Assembly: GCA_012964825.1 (NCBI GenBank)
Contig: DTTI01000084.1
Span: forward strand, 109,963 to 173,962
Direction of reading: 5' to 3'
Length of the DNA stretch: 64,000 nucleotides
From: Candidatus Neomarinimicrobiota bacterium
GTDB lineage: Bacteria; Fidelibacterota; Marinisomatia; Marinisomatales; S15-B10
Shown: piece after piece, positions 38,211 to 46,711 of the stretch
Position numbering within the stretch: position 1 is the first letter of the stretch
Layout: the number at the start of each line of letters is the position of its first letter
Notes under the pieces: model-generated
Databases searched by the model: none
What the model was told of the DNA's origin: nothing
Seen by the model: the letters and a program-made list of their open reading frames with translations, nothing else
Made by a program: the position numbers and the translations under genes

Positions 38211-39404
38211 TTACTGTTTTTCGCAGAATCGTTTTACCACACTACAGTAGATATCCGTCGCTTTGCTCAGACTTTCTATTCTGATCCGCTCGTCGTTGCC
38301 ATGGATTCGAGAGTACTCTTCCATGCTAACTGGTCCCGGGAAAAAGCCGTAACAAATTGCACCTTTTTCACGGAAGAATCTCGAGTCAGTTCCGTAAATA
38401 ACTAGGTGAGGGATTGTAATAGACTCAGGATAAATTTTAGCTGTCTCTTCTTCAATTATCCGGAAAAGATCACTATCATAAGGCGAAACCACGGATTCCG
38501 ATTTTGGTTCCAGAATTGGAGTTATTATAATTCTATCATCATCAATGACCTCTTTTAGTTCTTTCATAAACTCATCTTTGTCCTGTTCGGGGAGAAGGCG
38601 GCAGTCTAGGACTGCCTCTGACTTTTCAGGGATCACGTTAGTTTTCGGAGGATCACCTACAAATCCTTTCAAGACGGTGAGTGATATAGTGTTTCTCCTG
38701 ACGGCATTGTTGTATACTGTATGCTCAAGTCCGCCCAATCGATGCTCCATTTCTTTTGCTACCGGAGTGAGGTTTTCTGGTGTGGCATAAGTAGCGACAC
38801 GACCTAACGCTTCAGACAGAATGAAGTTTGCATTTTCCATTGGTGGCATAGATGCGTGTCCCGGCGGTCGCTTAATGGATAAGTTGAGTGCGTACATTTG
38901 CTTTTCGGCAACACCCACAGAAAAGATAAGTCGATTGTCTTCGGTGAAAAAACCTTCGGTCCCAAACCCTCCTTCGTCCAAAACGAATTCAGGTGCCATA
39001 TCATCCCAATGATTTTCCACAATCCATTTTGCACCCAAATCACCACCAATTTCTTCATCACAGACAGCCAAAAGCAACAAGTCTCGCTCTAATTCTATGC
39101 CCTGACGTGCTAGTTGAAGCATTGACATAAGCTGTACAATGCCGTAGTTCTTCATGTCAAGAGCACCCCTGCCATAAATAAAGCCGTCTTTTTCAACTTC
39201 ACCGAAAGGATCCACGGTCCAACCTCGCTCATCCACGGGTACAACATCCATATGGTGAAGTAAAAGAAGAGGTCTTTTAGTACCCGTACTCTCTAGGCGA
39301 GCAAGAAGATTTACCCGTCCTGTCGATTTGTCGGGCCAGTAAAGCTTTACAGGAATATTTTCTTTTTCTAATATAGTCTTCAGAAAATCAGCCGTAGGTG
39401 TCAC
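38211..39404 (-). CDS. M20 family metallopeptidase, start codon unclear
   Basis: 397 residues from GTG 39404, but the true N-terminus is almost surely longer. In frame upstream the sequence reads TTTYKEAIQLLKKYIS and INTVNPPGDVTPTADFL, a typical M20 opening, back to a TAA at 39519-39521. No ATG, GTG or TTG occurs there; only ATA/ATT codons (for example ATA at 39480-39482) could serve. Catalytic motifs are present: LHHMDVVPVDERGW, GRGALDMKNYG, CDEEIGGDLGAKW. Related to ArgE/DapE/carboxypeptidase-type M20 enzymes. Either a rare start codon is used or the 5' end is mutated. Confidence 0.82.
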   Translation of the reverse strand: MTPTADFLKTILEKENIPVKLYWPDKSTGRVNLLARLESTGTKRPLLLLHHMDVVPVDERGWTVDPFGEVEKDGFIYGRGALDMKNYGIVQLMSMLQLARQGIELERDLLLLAVCDEEIGGDLGAKWIVENHWDDMAPEFVLDEGGFGTEGFFTEDNRLIFSVGVAEKQMYALNLSIKRPPGHASMPPMENANFILSEALGRVATYATPENLTPVAKEMEHRLGGLEHTVYNNAVRRNTISLTVLKGFVGDPPKTNVIPEKSEAVLDCRLLPEQDKDEFMKELKEVIDDDRIIITPILEPKSESVVSPYDSDLFRIIEEETAKIYPESITIPHLVIYGTDSRFFREKGAICYGFFPGPVSMEEYSRIHGNDERIRIESLSKATDIYCSVVKRFCEKQ

Positions 39405-39611
39405 ATCTCCCGGAGGATTGACTGTATTAATGGAAATATATTTTTTGAGAAGCTGAATTGCTTCTTTATATGTAGTTGTTATATGAACCCCACTTTTTAT
39501 TTTAGCAGCCTTAAATCCTTAATTGTCAAATCAGATTACTGAAGAATCCGGCATGTGATGTTTTAGCTTCTAGTATTTGCTAAACCGTTATTATCCTTTA
39601 TTCAATAACAA

Positions 39612-41525
39612 TTAATTGTTTTTGTCCGGCCAGGAAAGCTCTACAGGATTGAGAATATTGTCCAAAAATGTCAATATTGCCTCATAACCTGCGATTTGGT
39701 TTTCCTTTTTAACAAAACCATGTCCTTCATCTTCAAAGACGATATATTCAGCTTTTACTCCATTTGCCCTGACAGCTTCCACCATTTCATCTGATTCTAT
39801 CTGCAGAACTCTTGGGTCATTAGCGCCTTGTAGAACTATGACAGGTTTTTCAATGTTTTTTGCATGGAAAAGTGGGGAAATACTTCGAAGATAATCTTCC
39901 TGCGTTTCTGGATTCCCCAGTTCTTTATATAAGGATAGCCTTGAGGCTTCCCACCAGGGGGGAATACTTTTTAGGGTGCGAACCCAATTTGTTACGCCAA
40001 ATATATTTACGCCCACCTCAAAAGCTTGAGGTCTAAAAGCCAGCGCAGCCATTACCATATAACCGCCATAACTGCCACCTATAATGCCAATTTTATTTTT
40101 ATCAACGTAACCAGTGGAAACAAGATATTCTTTTGCAGCCACACAGTCGTCAAGATCTCCTTCGCCGTGAGCCTGATCGTCCAGCGTCTGAAAAGTTTTG
40201 CCGTATCCACTACTGCCTCGATTATTTACTGCAAGAACGGCATAACCGTGATTAGCCAGGTATTGAATGAGGGCCCGATAACCTAACCGTGATTGACCGC
40301 CAGGGCCACCGTGGACCCATATCAAGCCGGGTGTTTTTTCACTTCGTTTTGCATGAGGGGGTTTGTAGTAAATAGCAGGAATTTCTCTTCCATCAAAGGA
40401 TTTATATCTTATCACCTCCGCTTCAGCAAGATGGGATGGATTGATTTCAGGATTCATTGAATTTGAGAGTCTTTTGTAGTTCTTGGTTCCAATTGAATGG
40501 ACAAATAAATCTGAAGGTGACTTAGCTCCTCCATGATAAAAACTCATCAGTTTTTCACTTTTTGAGATACTTACCGATGTGACATTACCAGCAGGGAGCT
40601 CAGGTAATGATACTAACTTCATTGTTTCTGTATCAAAAACTTGTATTACGGTTTGAGCATCTTGATTAATGCCTGTGACTCTATATTTTCCTGATTTAGA
40701 AAAATACATGTAAGAAATATCCCAGGATTCTTTTTGAAAAGAACTTTTTCTACCTGTTCGAATATCATATTCAACGAGATAATTAAATTCACTGTCTTTG
40801 TCGGTAAGATAATAAAGTCGTTTGGAGTCGGTTGAAAACTCAGTCGGGCGGTGATTTATATCACCTTCGTGTTCACTAATGAGTGTTAGATTATTATTAT
40901 TTAGATCATATATGTAAATATTTGAATTATCCCGCGTGTCTGTTTTGCCAAACACCAAATACCGTTTATCATTGGACATCCCACCAAAATTGAGGGCTTT
41001 GTCATTTTTGAAAACAAGTTGTGACTTGAAAGTTTCAATATTCATCTCGTAAACATCCATATATTTAGGATTACGCTTATTCGAAGTATAGAAAAAACTT
41101 TGCTCATCATCTGACCAGCCTGCGAACAAGGCTCGTTCGTCTTCTCCAGGAGTCAGGTCTATTATCGTCCCATTCTCATTTCTGACATAGATATGCCAAA
41201 TCTCATTACCGCCTTGATCGCTACGATAAAGGATTCGCTTATCTTGAGGAAAAAATGAGATGGTAAAAATTGAATTCTCTGTGGAACGTGTAATTGCAGT
41301 GGCTTCGCCTCCATTTACCGGAATGGAATAGGCGTTAAAGACACCTGTTTCATTACTTGAAAAGAGTATTTCCGATTCATCAGGTGAAAAACTACTCCCA
41401 CGAATTGAAGTGGTTTCCATGAATTGATTGATGGTGTATTCTTTGTGAGGAATATTTTGGCATCCAGTTAGACCTAACACAGCTACTTGCAGGATAAGAA
41501 TCGTTTTTTGATATTTCATTTTCAT
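39612..41525 (-). CDS. S9 family peptidase, lipoprotein
   Basis: About 637 residues from the ATG at 41525; the frame extends to 41621, but MKMKYQKTILILQVAVLGLTGC is a clear lipoprotein signal (an ATG two codons later is also possible). Propeller repeats about 55-370 (SPDESEILFSSNETG, FFPQDKRILYRSD, STDSKRLYYLTDKDSE). Hydrolase domain: VHGGPGGQSRLGYRA, GGSYGGYMVMAAL (Ser), LQGANDPRV (Asp), EDEGHGFVKKEN (His). Dipeptidyl-peptidase/acylaminoacyl-peptidase type, outer or periplasmic membrane-anchored. Confidence 0.87.
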   Translation of the reverse strand: MKMKYQKTILILQVAVLGLTGCQNIPHKEYTINQFMETTSIRGSSFSPDESEILFSSNETGVFNAYSIPVNGGEATAITRSTENSIFTISFFPQDKRILYRSDQGGNEIWHIYVRNENGTIIDLTPGEDERALFAGWSDDEQSFFYTSNKRNPKYMDVYEMNIETFKSQLVFKNDKALNFGGMSNDKRYLVFGKTDTRDNSNIYIYDLNNNNLTLISEHEGDINHRPTEFSTDSKRLYYLTDKDSEFNYLVEYDIRTGRKSSFQKESWDISYMYFSKSGKYRVTGINQDAQTVIQVFDTETMKLVSLPELPAGNVTSVSISKSEKLMSFYHGGAKSPSDLFVHSIGTKNYKRLSNSMNPEINPSHLAEAEVIRYKSFDGREIPAIYYKPPHAKRSEKTPGLIWVHGGPGGQSRLGYRALIQYLANHGYAVLAVNNRGSSGYGKTFQTLDDQAHGEGDLDDCVAAKEYLVSTGYVDKNKIGIIGGSYGGYMVMAALAFRPQAFEVGVNIFGVTNWVRTLKSIPPWWEASRLSLYKELGNPETQEDYLRSISPLFHAKNIEKPVIVLQGANDPRVLQIESDEMVEAVRANGVKAEYIVFEDEGHGFVKKENQIAGYEAILTFLDNILNPVELSWPDKNN

Positions 41526-41830
41526 CCCCATCAAAGAGTTAATTATTTTGTTAGTCTTAATTGTACCCTTCCAAAAACCTAATAAAAAACATTGAAGTGC
41601 TAAATCATGACTAAGAGACAAACCTCAATATACCACGACAAAGTTTTTTGCGATAAGGTCATTTATTTTAGCGGTCTCCCTTTTGAATACGCAAAATAAG
41701 TAGATAGGTATCAATAGGAAAGACGTCAAAGCTACTCGAAGATAAACACCAAATGAAAAAATTATTCATAGATTTTAAGACCAGAGAAAAATATTAATGT
41801 TTAAGAAAGCTTCAACAGAAGGAATTTTAG
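41526..41830. other. Intergenic region, nothing recognised
   Basis: A/T-rich 305-bp gap between the S9 lipoprotein gene start and the end of the small membrane protein gene. The part near 41526-41620 should hold the promoter for the peptidase. No RNA gene, repeat or convincing hairpin was found. Confidence 0.5.
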
Positions 41831-42349
41831 CTAAGGTTTTTCTGCTTCATTGTTTTTTAATGGCTCAGCTGATGCCGTCATTTCAAGCACTACATTGGTA
41901 TTTTCTCTAAAACAATTATGCTGAACTTTGATCATTTTGAAAAAATGAAAAAAAGCAATATAAAAAAGTACGCCATGAATCCACCCTGGGATAACACCTG
42001 TGTCAACTCCACCACCAATAATGAATACGGTCATTACAAAGAGTACATTGAGAAGAGTGGGGGGGTAGAGTTTCCGTTTGATTTGGATGGAACGTTGATG
42101 GAACTGAATATCAACACTGTTTTCTTGAACGTACTCTTTAATGCTGACACCTGTCCCGACAAAGAAAAACATAACAAGAACTTCTGTGAAGAGGTAGAGT
42201 ATGGCAGCAACAAAACCAAATGAAGCGTGATTAACACCAAATATCGAAAACTCGAGCAAACCTTGTAGACCAGCGAGTGCCAGCGCCACAAAGCTGAACA
42301 ATGACAGGAAATATATTAAGATCATAAAAAAATACATGGGTTCATTCAA
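41831..42349 (-). CDS. Unknown small membrane protein
   Basis: 172 residues, not recognised. Four likely membrane segments (about 5-30, 43-66, 97-117, 122-138). Between segments two and three a cytoplasmic stretch reads TGVSIKEYVQENSVDIQFHQRSIQIKRK... with several basic residues. The C-terminal tail is hydrophilic and rich in Glu/Lys. The start lies directly against the ychF stop, so it is cotranscribed with ychF and fab genes; the start and topology resemble small membrane proteins of unknown role. Confidence 0.6.
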   Translation of the reverse strand: MNEPMYFFMILIYFLSLFSFVALALAGLQGLLEFSIFGVNHASFGFVAAILYLFTEVLVMFFFVGTGVSIKEYVQENSVDIQFHQRSIQIKRKLYPPTLLNVLFVMTVFIIGGGVDTGVIPGWIHGVLFYIAFFHFFKMIKVQHNCFRENTNVVLEMTASAEPLKNNEAEKP

Positions 42350-43450
42350 TCATATATTGAATTTGAAGAAAATGATATCACCATCCTGAACAACATAATT
42401 TCGTCCTTCCAGACGGATTTTTCCTGCATCCCGGAGAGCGGTTTCTGAAGAGTACTGGAGCATGTCTTTGTAGTGATACACCTCCGTTTTGATGAATCCT
42501 TTCTCAAAATCGGTGTGAATTTCTCCCGCCGCTTTTGGAGCTGTGGTCCCTTTTCTGATTGTCCAGGCCCGAACTTCCTTTGGACTGCCGGTGAAAAATG
42601 TTTCCAGATCCAGCAGGCTGTAGGCGGCATGGATAAGTTTGTGGAGACCAATCTCAAATAAATTGTACTCTCTGAGGTATTCCGCCTGTTCAGTGGGCTC
42701 GAGGAACGCCAATTCCTGTTCCAGTATTCCGCAGAGGCGGATGGCAATATTGTTATCTCTTTCAGCAAAGTTGAACAGGGCTTGTGTCTGTTCACTCCGC
42801 TGAGTAGATGCGATTTCATTTTCATCCACGTTGACCACATATAGGGTGCGCTTTTGTGTCAGAAGATGAAGCTGTTGTATGATTAACACTTCTTCAGGCG
42901 TACAATCTAATATTCGCGCCATCTTCCCGGCGTTACAATGTTCCGATAGTCGGGTCAGGAGATCCAGCTCTATCTTATGTTGTTTGTCACCAGACTTAGC
43001 TTCCTTAGCGGCTTTCTCGATCCTACGTTCAATGGTTTCCAAATCTCTCATGAGAAGCTCTGTTTCTATCAGTTCAGCATCTCTCACCAGATCGAGACTT
43101 CCTTCCACGTGGGTGATGTTTTGATCATTGAAACATCTCACCACGTGAATGATAGCCTCAACCTGCCGGATCTGCCCCAGAAAGTGGTTGCCAAGCCCTT
43201 CACCCTCACTTGCTCCTCGCACCAAGCCAGCGATATCCACAAACTCAACTGTTGCAGGTGTGATTTTCTCCGGGTGGAAAAAGGCGGTGATTTTTTCTAG
43301 GCGGGAATCAGGGAGAGGCACCACTCCAACATTCGGATCCACAGTACAAAAAGGGTAATTCTCAGCTGGCACAGTCGAAGCTGTCAACGCATTGAAGATA
43401 GTAGACTTCCCCACATTGGGAAGGCCTATTATGCCGCACTGGAGTGGCAC
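42350..43450 (-). CDS. ychF: Ribosome-binding ATPase YchF
   Basis: 366 residues, usual family length. P-loop GLPNVGKSTIFNALT, PAENYPFCTVDPNVGVV (switch I), DIAGLVRGASEGEGLGN (switch II) and VVNVDEN in the G4 position typical of the ATP-preferring Obg subfamily. The C-terminal TGS domain has IRKGTTAPKAAGEIHTDFEKGFIKTEV and ends GDIIFFKFNI. It binds the 70S ribosome/50S subunit. Genes upstream are fabA and fabB. Confidence 0.95.
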   Translation of the reverse strand: MPLQCGIIGLPNVGKSTIFNALTASTVPAENYPFCTVDPNVGVVPLPDSRLEKITAFFHPEKITPATVEFVDIAGLVRGASEGEGLGNHFLGQIRQVEAIIHVVRCFNDQNITHVEGSLDLVRDAELIETELLMRDLETIERRIEKAAKEAKSGDKQHKIELDLLTRLSEHCNAGKMARILDCTPEEVLIIQQLHLLTQKRTLYVVNVDENEIASTQRSEQTQALFNFAERDNNIAIRLCGILEQELAFLEPTEQAEYLREYNLFEIGLHKLIHAAYSLLDLETFFTGSPKEVRAWTIRKGTTAPKAAGEIHTDFEKGFIKTEVYHYKDMLQYSSETALRDAGKIRLEGRNYVVQDGDIIFFKFNI

Positions 43451-44668
43451 TTAGACTTTACTGAATACCAGAGAGCAGTTGGTGCCACCGAAACCGAAAC
43501 TGTTAGACATTACATGATTTAGATTGTGATTGTTCATAGGCTCAAGTACGATCGGATAACTCTCTGCTTCAGGGTCGAGGTTTTCAATATTTTCGGAAGG
43601 GCAGATAAAATCGTTGTCCATCATGAGAATACAGTAGATCGATTCATGAACACTGGCAGCGCCGAGAGAATGGCCCGTAAGTGACTTGGTGGAACTAATG
43701 TGTGGCAGTTGACCGTTGCCATTGAAAACATTTTTAATGGCCACAAGCTCCGTGATATCACCGGCAGGGGTTGATGTGCCGTGTGCGTTCAAATAATCGA
43801 TGGGGCCATCTACGGTTTCTAAAGCCATTTTCATGCAACGTTCCGCCCCTTCGCCGGATGGCCGAACCATATCATTCCCATCAGAGCTGATGCCGTAACC
43901 GGTCACTTCACAGTAGATCTTAGCACCTCTCGCTTTCGCCCGTTCATACTCCTCAAGGACTATGGTCCCACCACCTCCAGAGACCACAAATCCGTCTCTG
44001 TCGCGGTCATAGGCGCGGCTGGCTGACTGAGGCTTATCATTGAAGTTAGAACTCAGGGCCCCCATTGAATCGAAGGCGATAGAGACTATCCAGCTCACCT
44101 CATCACCACCACCGATAAACATAAGATCCTGTTCATCGGACTGTATCAACTGGTAGGCGTTGCCGAGACAGTGGCCGCTGGTGGCGCATGCTGAGCTGAG
44201 GGTATAACTGTAGCCTCTCACCTTGAAAGCGGTGGCGAGATTGGCAGCGTTGCAGCTGGACATAATTTTTGGGACGTAGAAGGGGGCCACCTTCTTGGCG
44301 CCTTTGTTACGCAAAGTGTCAGCCATTTCCACAATAGGCAGACCGCTAGCAACGCCTGATCCGATGATGAGCCCTGTTTTTTCGCTGGTCAAATCATCCT
44401 CAGTGAGACCCGCATCTTCTATGGATTCTGCCATAGAGATATAGCTGTAGGCTGAACCATCTCCCATGAACCTGAGGTGCTTGCGTGGCACCAGTTCCTT
44501 GATAACTGCCGTAACTGTACCGCAGACGTGAGAACGGAATCCCAAATCAGCGTATTCCTGATGAAATTCGATGCCGCTTTTTTGATTTTGAAGGGATTGC
44601 AACACCTCATGGCGATTGTTACCTATGCTTGAGACAATCCCGAGCCCTGTCACAACGATTCTTCTCAT
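43451..44668 (-). CDS. fabB: Beta-ketoacyl-ACP synthase I (FabB)
   Basis: 405 residues. KAS fold with Cys161 in LSSACATSGHCLGN, then His in LNAHGTSTPAGD and TGHSLGAASVHE, and C-terminal NSFGFGGTNCSLVF. It elongates acyl-ACP with malonyl-ACP. Pairing with fabA 3 bp upstream identifies it as the FabB type that extends cis-3-decenoyl-ACP for unsaturated fatty acid synthesis. Confidence 0.93.
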   Translation of the reverse strand: MRRIVVTGLGIVSSIGNNRHEVLQSLQNQKSGIEFHQEYADLGFRSHVCGTVTAVIKELVPRKHLRFMGDGSAYSYISMAESIEDAGLTEDDLTSEKTGLIIGSGVASGLPIVEMADTLRNKGAKKVAPFYVPKIMSSCNAANLATAFKVRGYSYTLSSACATSGHCLGNAYQLIQSDEQDLMFIGGGDEVSWIVSIAFDSMGALSSNFNDKPQSASRAYDRDRDGFVVSGGGGTIVLEEYERAKARGAKIYCEVTGYGISSDGNDMVRPSGEGAERCMKMALETVDGPIDYLNAHGTSTPAGDITELVAIKNVFNGNGQLPHISSTKSLTGHSLGAASVHESIYCILMMDNDFICPSENIENLDPEAESYPIVLEPMNNHNLNHVMSNSFGFGGTNCSLVFSKV

Positions 44669-44671
44669 TAT

Positions 44672-45211
44672 TTAGAAGGGTTCAGTCTCTCCTTTGGGAG
44701 AAGGATAAACGAGATTTTCGAAAAACCCCACTTTAATATTCTTTGCAAAATAGATTGTCTTGTTGGCTACTTCTACTGTTGCATCAGCCAGGACCATCCA
44801 GATCGGTTTTGAGATGATTTTCTTGATGTCTAATTGGTAAATAACTTTCTTATGGTGAGGACGAATCTGGCCTTTGAATTTCACTTCACCACAACCCAAA
44901 GCACGGCCCTTGCCAGTTCCACCGATCCACGATATGAAAAAACCAGTGAGTTGCCAAAGGGCATCCAGTCCAAGACAACCGGGCATGACGGGGTCGTCTT
45001 TGAAATGACATTCAAAAAACCATTTATTAGGATGGATATCCATCTCCGCAAGGACCAACCCCTTATTGAATTTTCCGCCCTTCTCAGTGATTTTCATGAT
45101 GCGGTCCACCATGAGCATGGGAGGGAGAGGAAGCTTCCCTCTTTCAGAACCGAGCAGACCGCCCGCAAAATCCATCAATTCTGTTTTGTTGTAACTTTCT
45201 TTCTTCTCCAT
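44672..45211 (-). CDS. fabA: 3-hydroxydecanoyl-ACP dehydratase/isomerase FabA
   Basis: 179 residues. Hotdog fold with catalytic His69 in FFECHFKDDPVMPGC and Asp83 in GLDALWQLTGFFI, then GRALGCGEVKFKGQI. These positions equal His70/Asp84 of E. coli FabA, and the length is the same. It dehydrates 3-hydroxydecanoyl-ACP and isomerises trans-2 to cis-3. It starts 132 bp from the divergent reductase gene. Confidence 0.94.
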   Translation of the reverse strand: MEKKESYNKTELMDFAGGLLGSERGKLPLPPMLMVDRIMKITEKGGKFNKGLVLAEMDIHPNKWFFECHFKDDPVMPGCLGLDALWQLTGFFISWIGGTGKGRALGCGEVKFKGQIRPHHKKVIYQLDIKKIISKPIWMVLADATVEVANKTIYFAKNIKVGFFENLVYPSPKGETEPF

Positions 45212-45343
45212 AAACTTTTTATATCTCGAATCTATACGAGTTGCAAGTTTACGTTCATTTTGATTTTTTACCTATGGTGGCTTACCCTTTTGAGCGGGGG
45301 TTGTTTTGGAATAAATTGCCTCGGTCAGTAAAGGAGTTAAGCA

Positions 45344-46129
45344 ATGAAACAGTGGGTATTAATCTTGGGGTGTTCCACAGGTCATGGCGGAGCCACCACC
45401 CGGAAACTAGCGGAAGACGGTTACGGTATTATCGGCTTTCACTTTGATCGGGGGGATATCAAAAAAGAAGCCAAATCGTTTTGCGAAGACTTGAAAGGAC
45501 TTAACGACGGCCGCACCCACTTTTTTAATAAAAATGCAGCCGATAGCAAAGTGATGGATGAATTTATTCCTCAGATTAAAGGTATTACCAGTGGCCAACC
45601 GCTGAAACTGTTGCTTCATTCCATTGCTTTCGGCACAACCACCAATTTTTTCGGTGAGCGTCCAGTAACCCAAAAACAGATGGATATGACGGTACATGTC
45701 ATGGGGACTTCACTGCTGTACTGGGTCCAGAAATTGTTTGATGCCGACCTCTTGGGTAATGGTTCCAGAATACTGGGCCTCACCTCTGAAGGTAATTATC
45801 TTTGCATGGATGGATATGGCCCCGTTAGTGTAGCCAAGGTTGCGTTGGAGAGTATTACTCGACAGATAGGGTGGGAATTGGGCCAGCACGGCATTACCGC
45901 CAACTGTATCCAAGCGGGCGTTACGCCAACGCGAGCACTCACAAAGATCAGTGAGAACTGGGAAGAGTGGATAGAGAAAACGAAAAAGCGTAATCCCATG
46001 GGCAGAACCACAGAGCCTGAGGATGTTGCCAATGTTGTTCACCTCATGCTCCAGCCGGGTGCTGATTTCATCAACTGTTCCATCGTTTACACAGATGGAG
46101 GGGAGCACCGGTCGGGCATATTTGTCTGA
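45344..46129 (+). CDS. SDR-family reductase, probable FabI-type enoyl-ACP reductase
   Basis: 261 residues, start backed by AAAGGAG seven bases upstream. Nucleotide loop is the unusual GCSTGHGGATTRKLAEDG. The active site reads YGPVSVAKVALESITRQ, i.e. Tyr-x6-Lys, the spacing of FabI/InhA and not the Tyr-x3-Lys of common SDRs. It also has LLHSIAFGT, ILGLTSEGNY, NCIQAGVTPTRALTKI and VYTDGGEHRSG. Divergent from fabA-fabB, which supports an enoyl-ACP reductase in the same pathway. A different SDR reaction cannot be excluded. Confidence 0.75.
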   Translation: MKQWVLILGCSTGHGGATTRKLAEDGYGIIGFHFDRGDIKKEAKSFCEDLKGLNDGRTHFFNKNAADSKVMDEFIPQIKGITSGQPLKLLLHSIAFGTTTNFFGERPVTQKQMDMTVHVMGTSLLYWVQKLFDADLLGNGSRILGLTSEGNYLCMDGYGPVSVAKVALESITRQIGWELGQHGITANCIQAGVTPTRALTKISENWEEWIEKTKKRNPMGRTTEPEDVANVVHLMLQPGADFINCSIVYTDGGEHRSGIFV

Positions 46130-46136
46130 TACCACC

Positions 46137-46709
46137 GTGGATTTAACGAATCCTCATTACAGAAACACCGTGATACTTTGGACTGTAGCGGCGCAGCTTT
46201 TCCTGAGTTCATGCGGTGGTAAAGATCCAACAGGAAATAACCCCTCAGTTACAGATTTTTCCCTGGAGGATCTAAACCCCAATTCCTCAACCTACCGACA
46301 GATAATAGGTCCTTCCACTTATGAGGGGAGTGTCTCAGGCTACTATTTTGGGGACCAGGGGTGAGGCACCTGTCGACACCGGTTCGGTGTCTTGAATGAC
46401 CTTTTATTAGAGCTCCGGTCCGAAGGGATAAACGATGTTTATATATTGGGTATCAACGGCATCGATTATGAAGACAAATCGCTTGCGGGCATGATTAACG
46501 GAAGGATTTTGCCTTGGGCACAGGACAATGCAGATCAACGCGTTTGGGAATCGTGGAAGGTGTTTATACGTGATTTATTTGTTCTGGACAGAGACGGACA
46601 TGTTGTGGAAGTGGTGAATCTTACATCATTCAATCCTGATCCGTCCCAGAATGACGGTGAGAATTACCGCGCCATCAAGAATTTATTGTTAGGCGCGAGA
46701 GACCAATAA
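46137..46709 (+). CDS. Probable selenoprotein: thioredoxin-fold lipoprotein with Sec (UxxC)
   Basis: One frame of 190 residues interrupted only by a TGA at 46362-46364, read here as selenocysteine 76. Both sides belong to one protein. Before it: lipoprotein signal (GTG start; Arg9, hydrophobic core, LFLSSC with Cys26), and GSVSGYYFGDQG, a thioredoxin beta-strand. After it: G-T-C-R-H-R-F and helix GVLNDLLLELRSEGIND, then VYILGING, ILPWAQDN, WKVFIRDLFVLDRDGHVVEV. U76-G-T-C79 is thus in the CxxC position. A SECIS-like hairpin follows the TGA. It lies 7 bp after the reductase gene and 2 bp before PAP2. The start is uncertain (GTG 46137 or 46170). A sequencing error at the TGA is the main alternative. 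Confidence 0.78.
46362..46391 (+). promoter_or_regulatory. UGA codon and candidate bacterial SECIS hairpin
   Basis: Directly after the TGA (46362-46364), GACACCG-GTT-CGGTGTC (46375-46391) forms a perfect 7-bp stem, or 6 bp with a GGTTC loop. The loop starts 17 nt after the UGA and has G in its first positions, in line with the published rules for bacterial SECIS elements (apical loop about 16-37 nt downstream, G near the start of the loop). SelB binding is inferred. Confidence 0.7.
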
Positions 46710-46711
46710 TC

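Noticed and set aside
39519..39521. Stop upstream of the M20 peptidase as another recoded codon
   Set aside because: The codon is TAA, not TGA, and no hairpin follows, so selenocysteine insertion is excluded.
46392..46709. Independent small protein starting at the TTG at 46392
   Set aside because: It has no ribosome site, starts in the middle of a thioredoxin helix, and is in frame with the upstream part across a single TGA.
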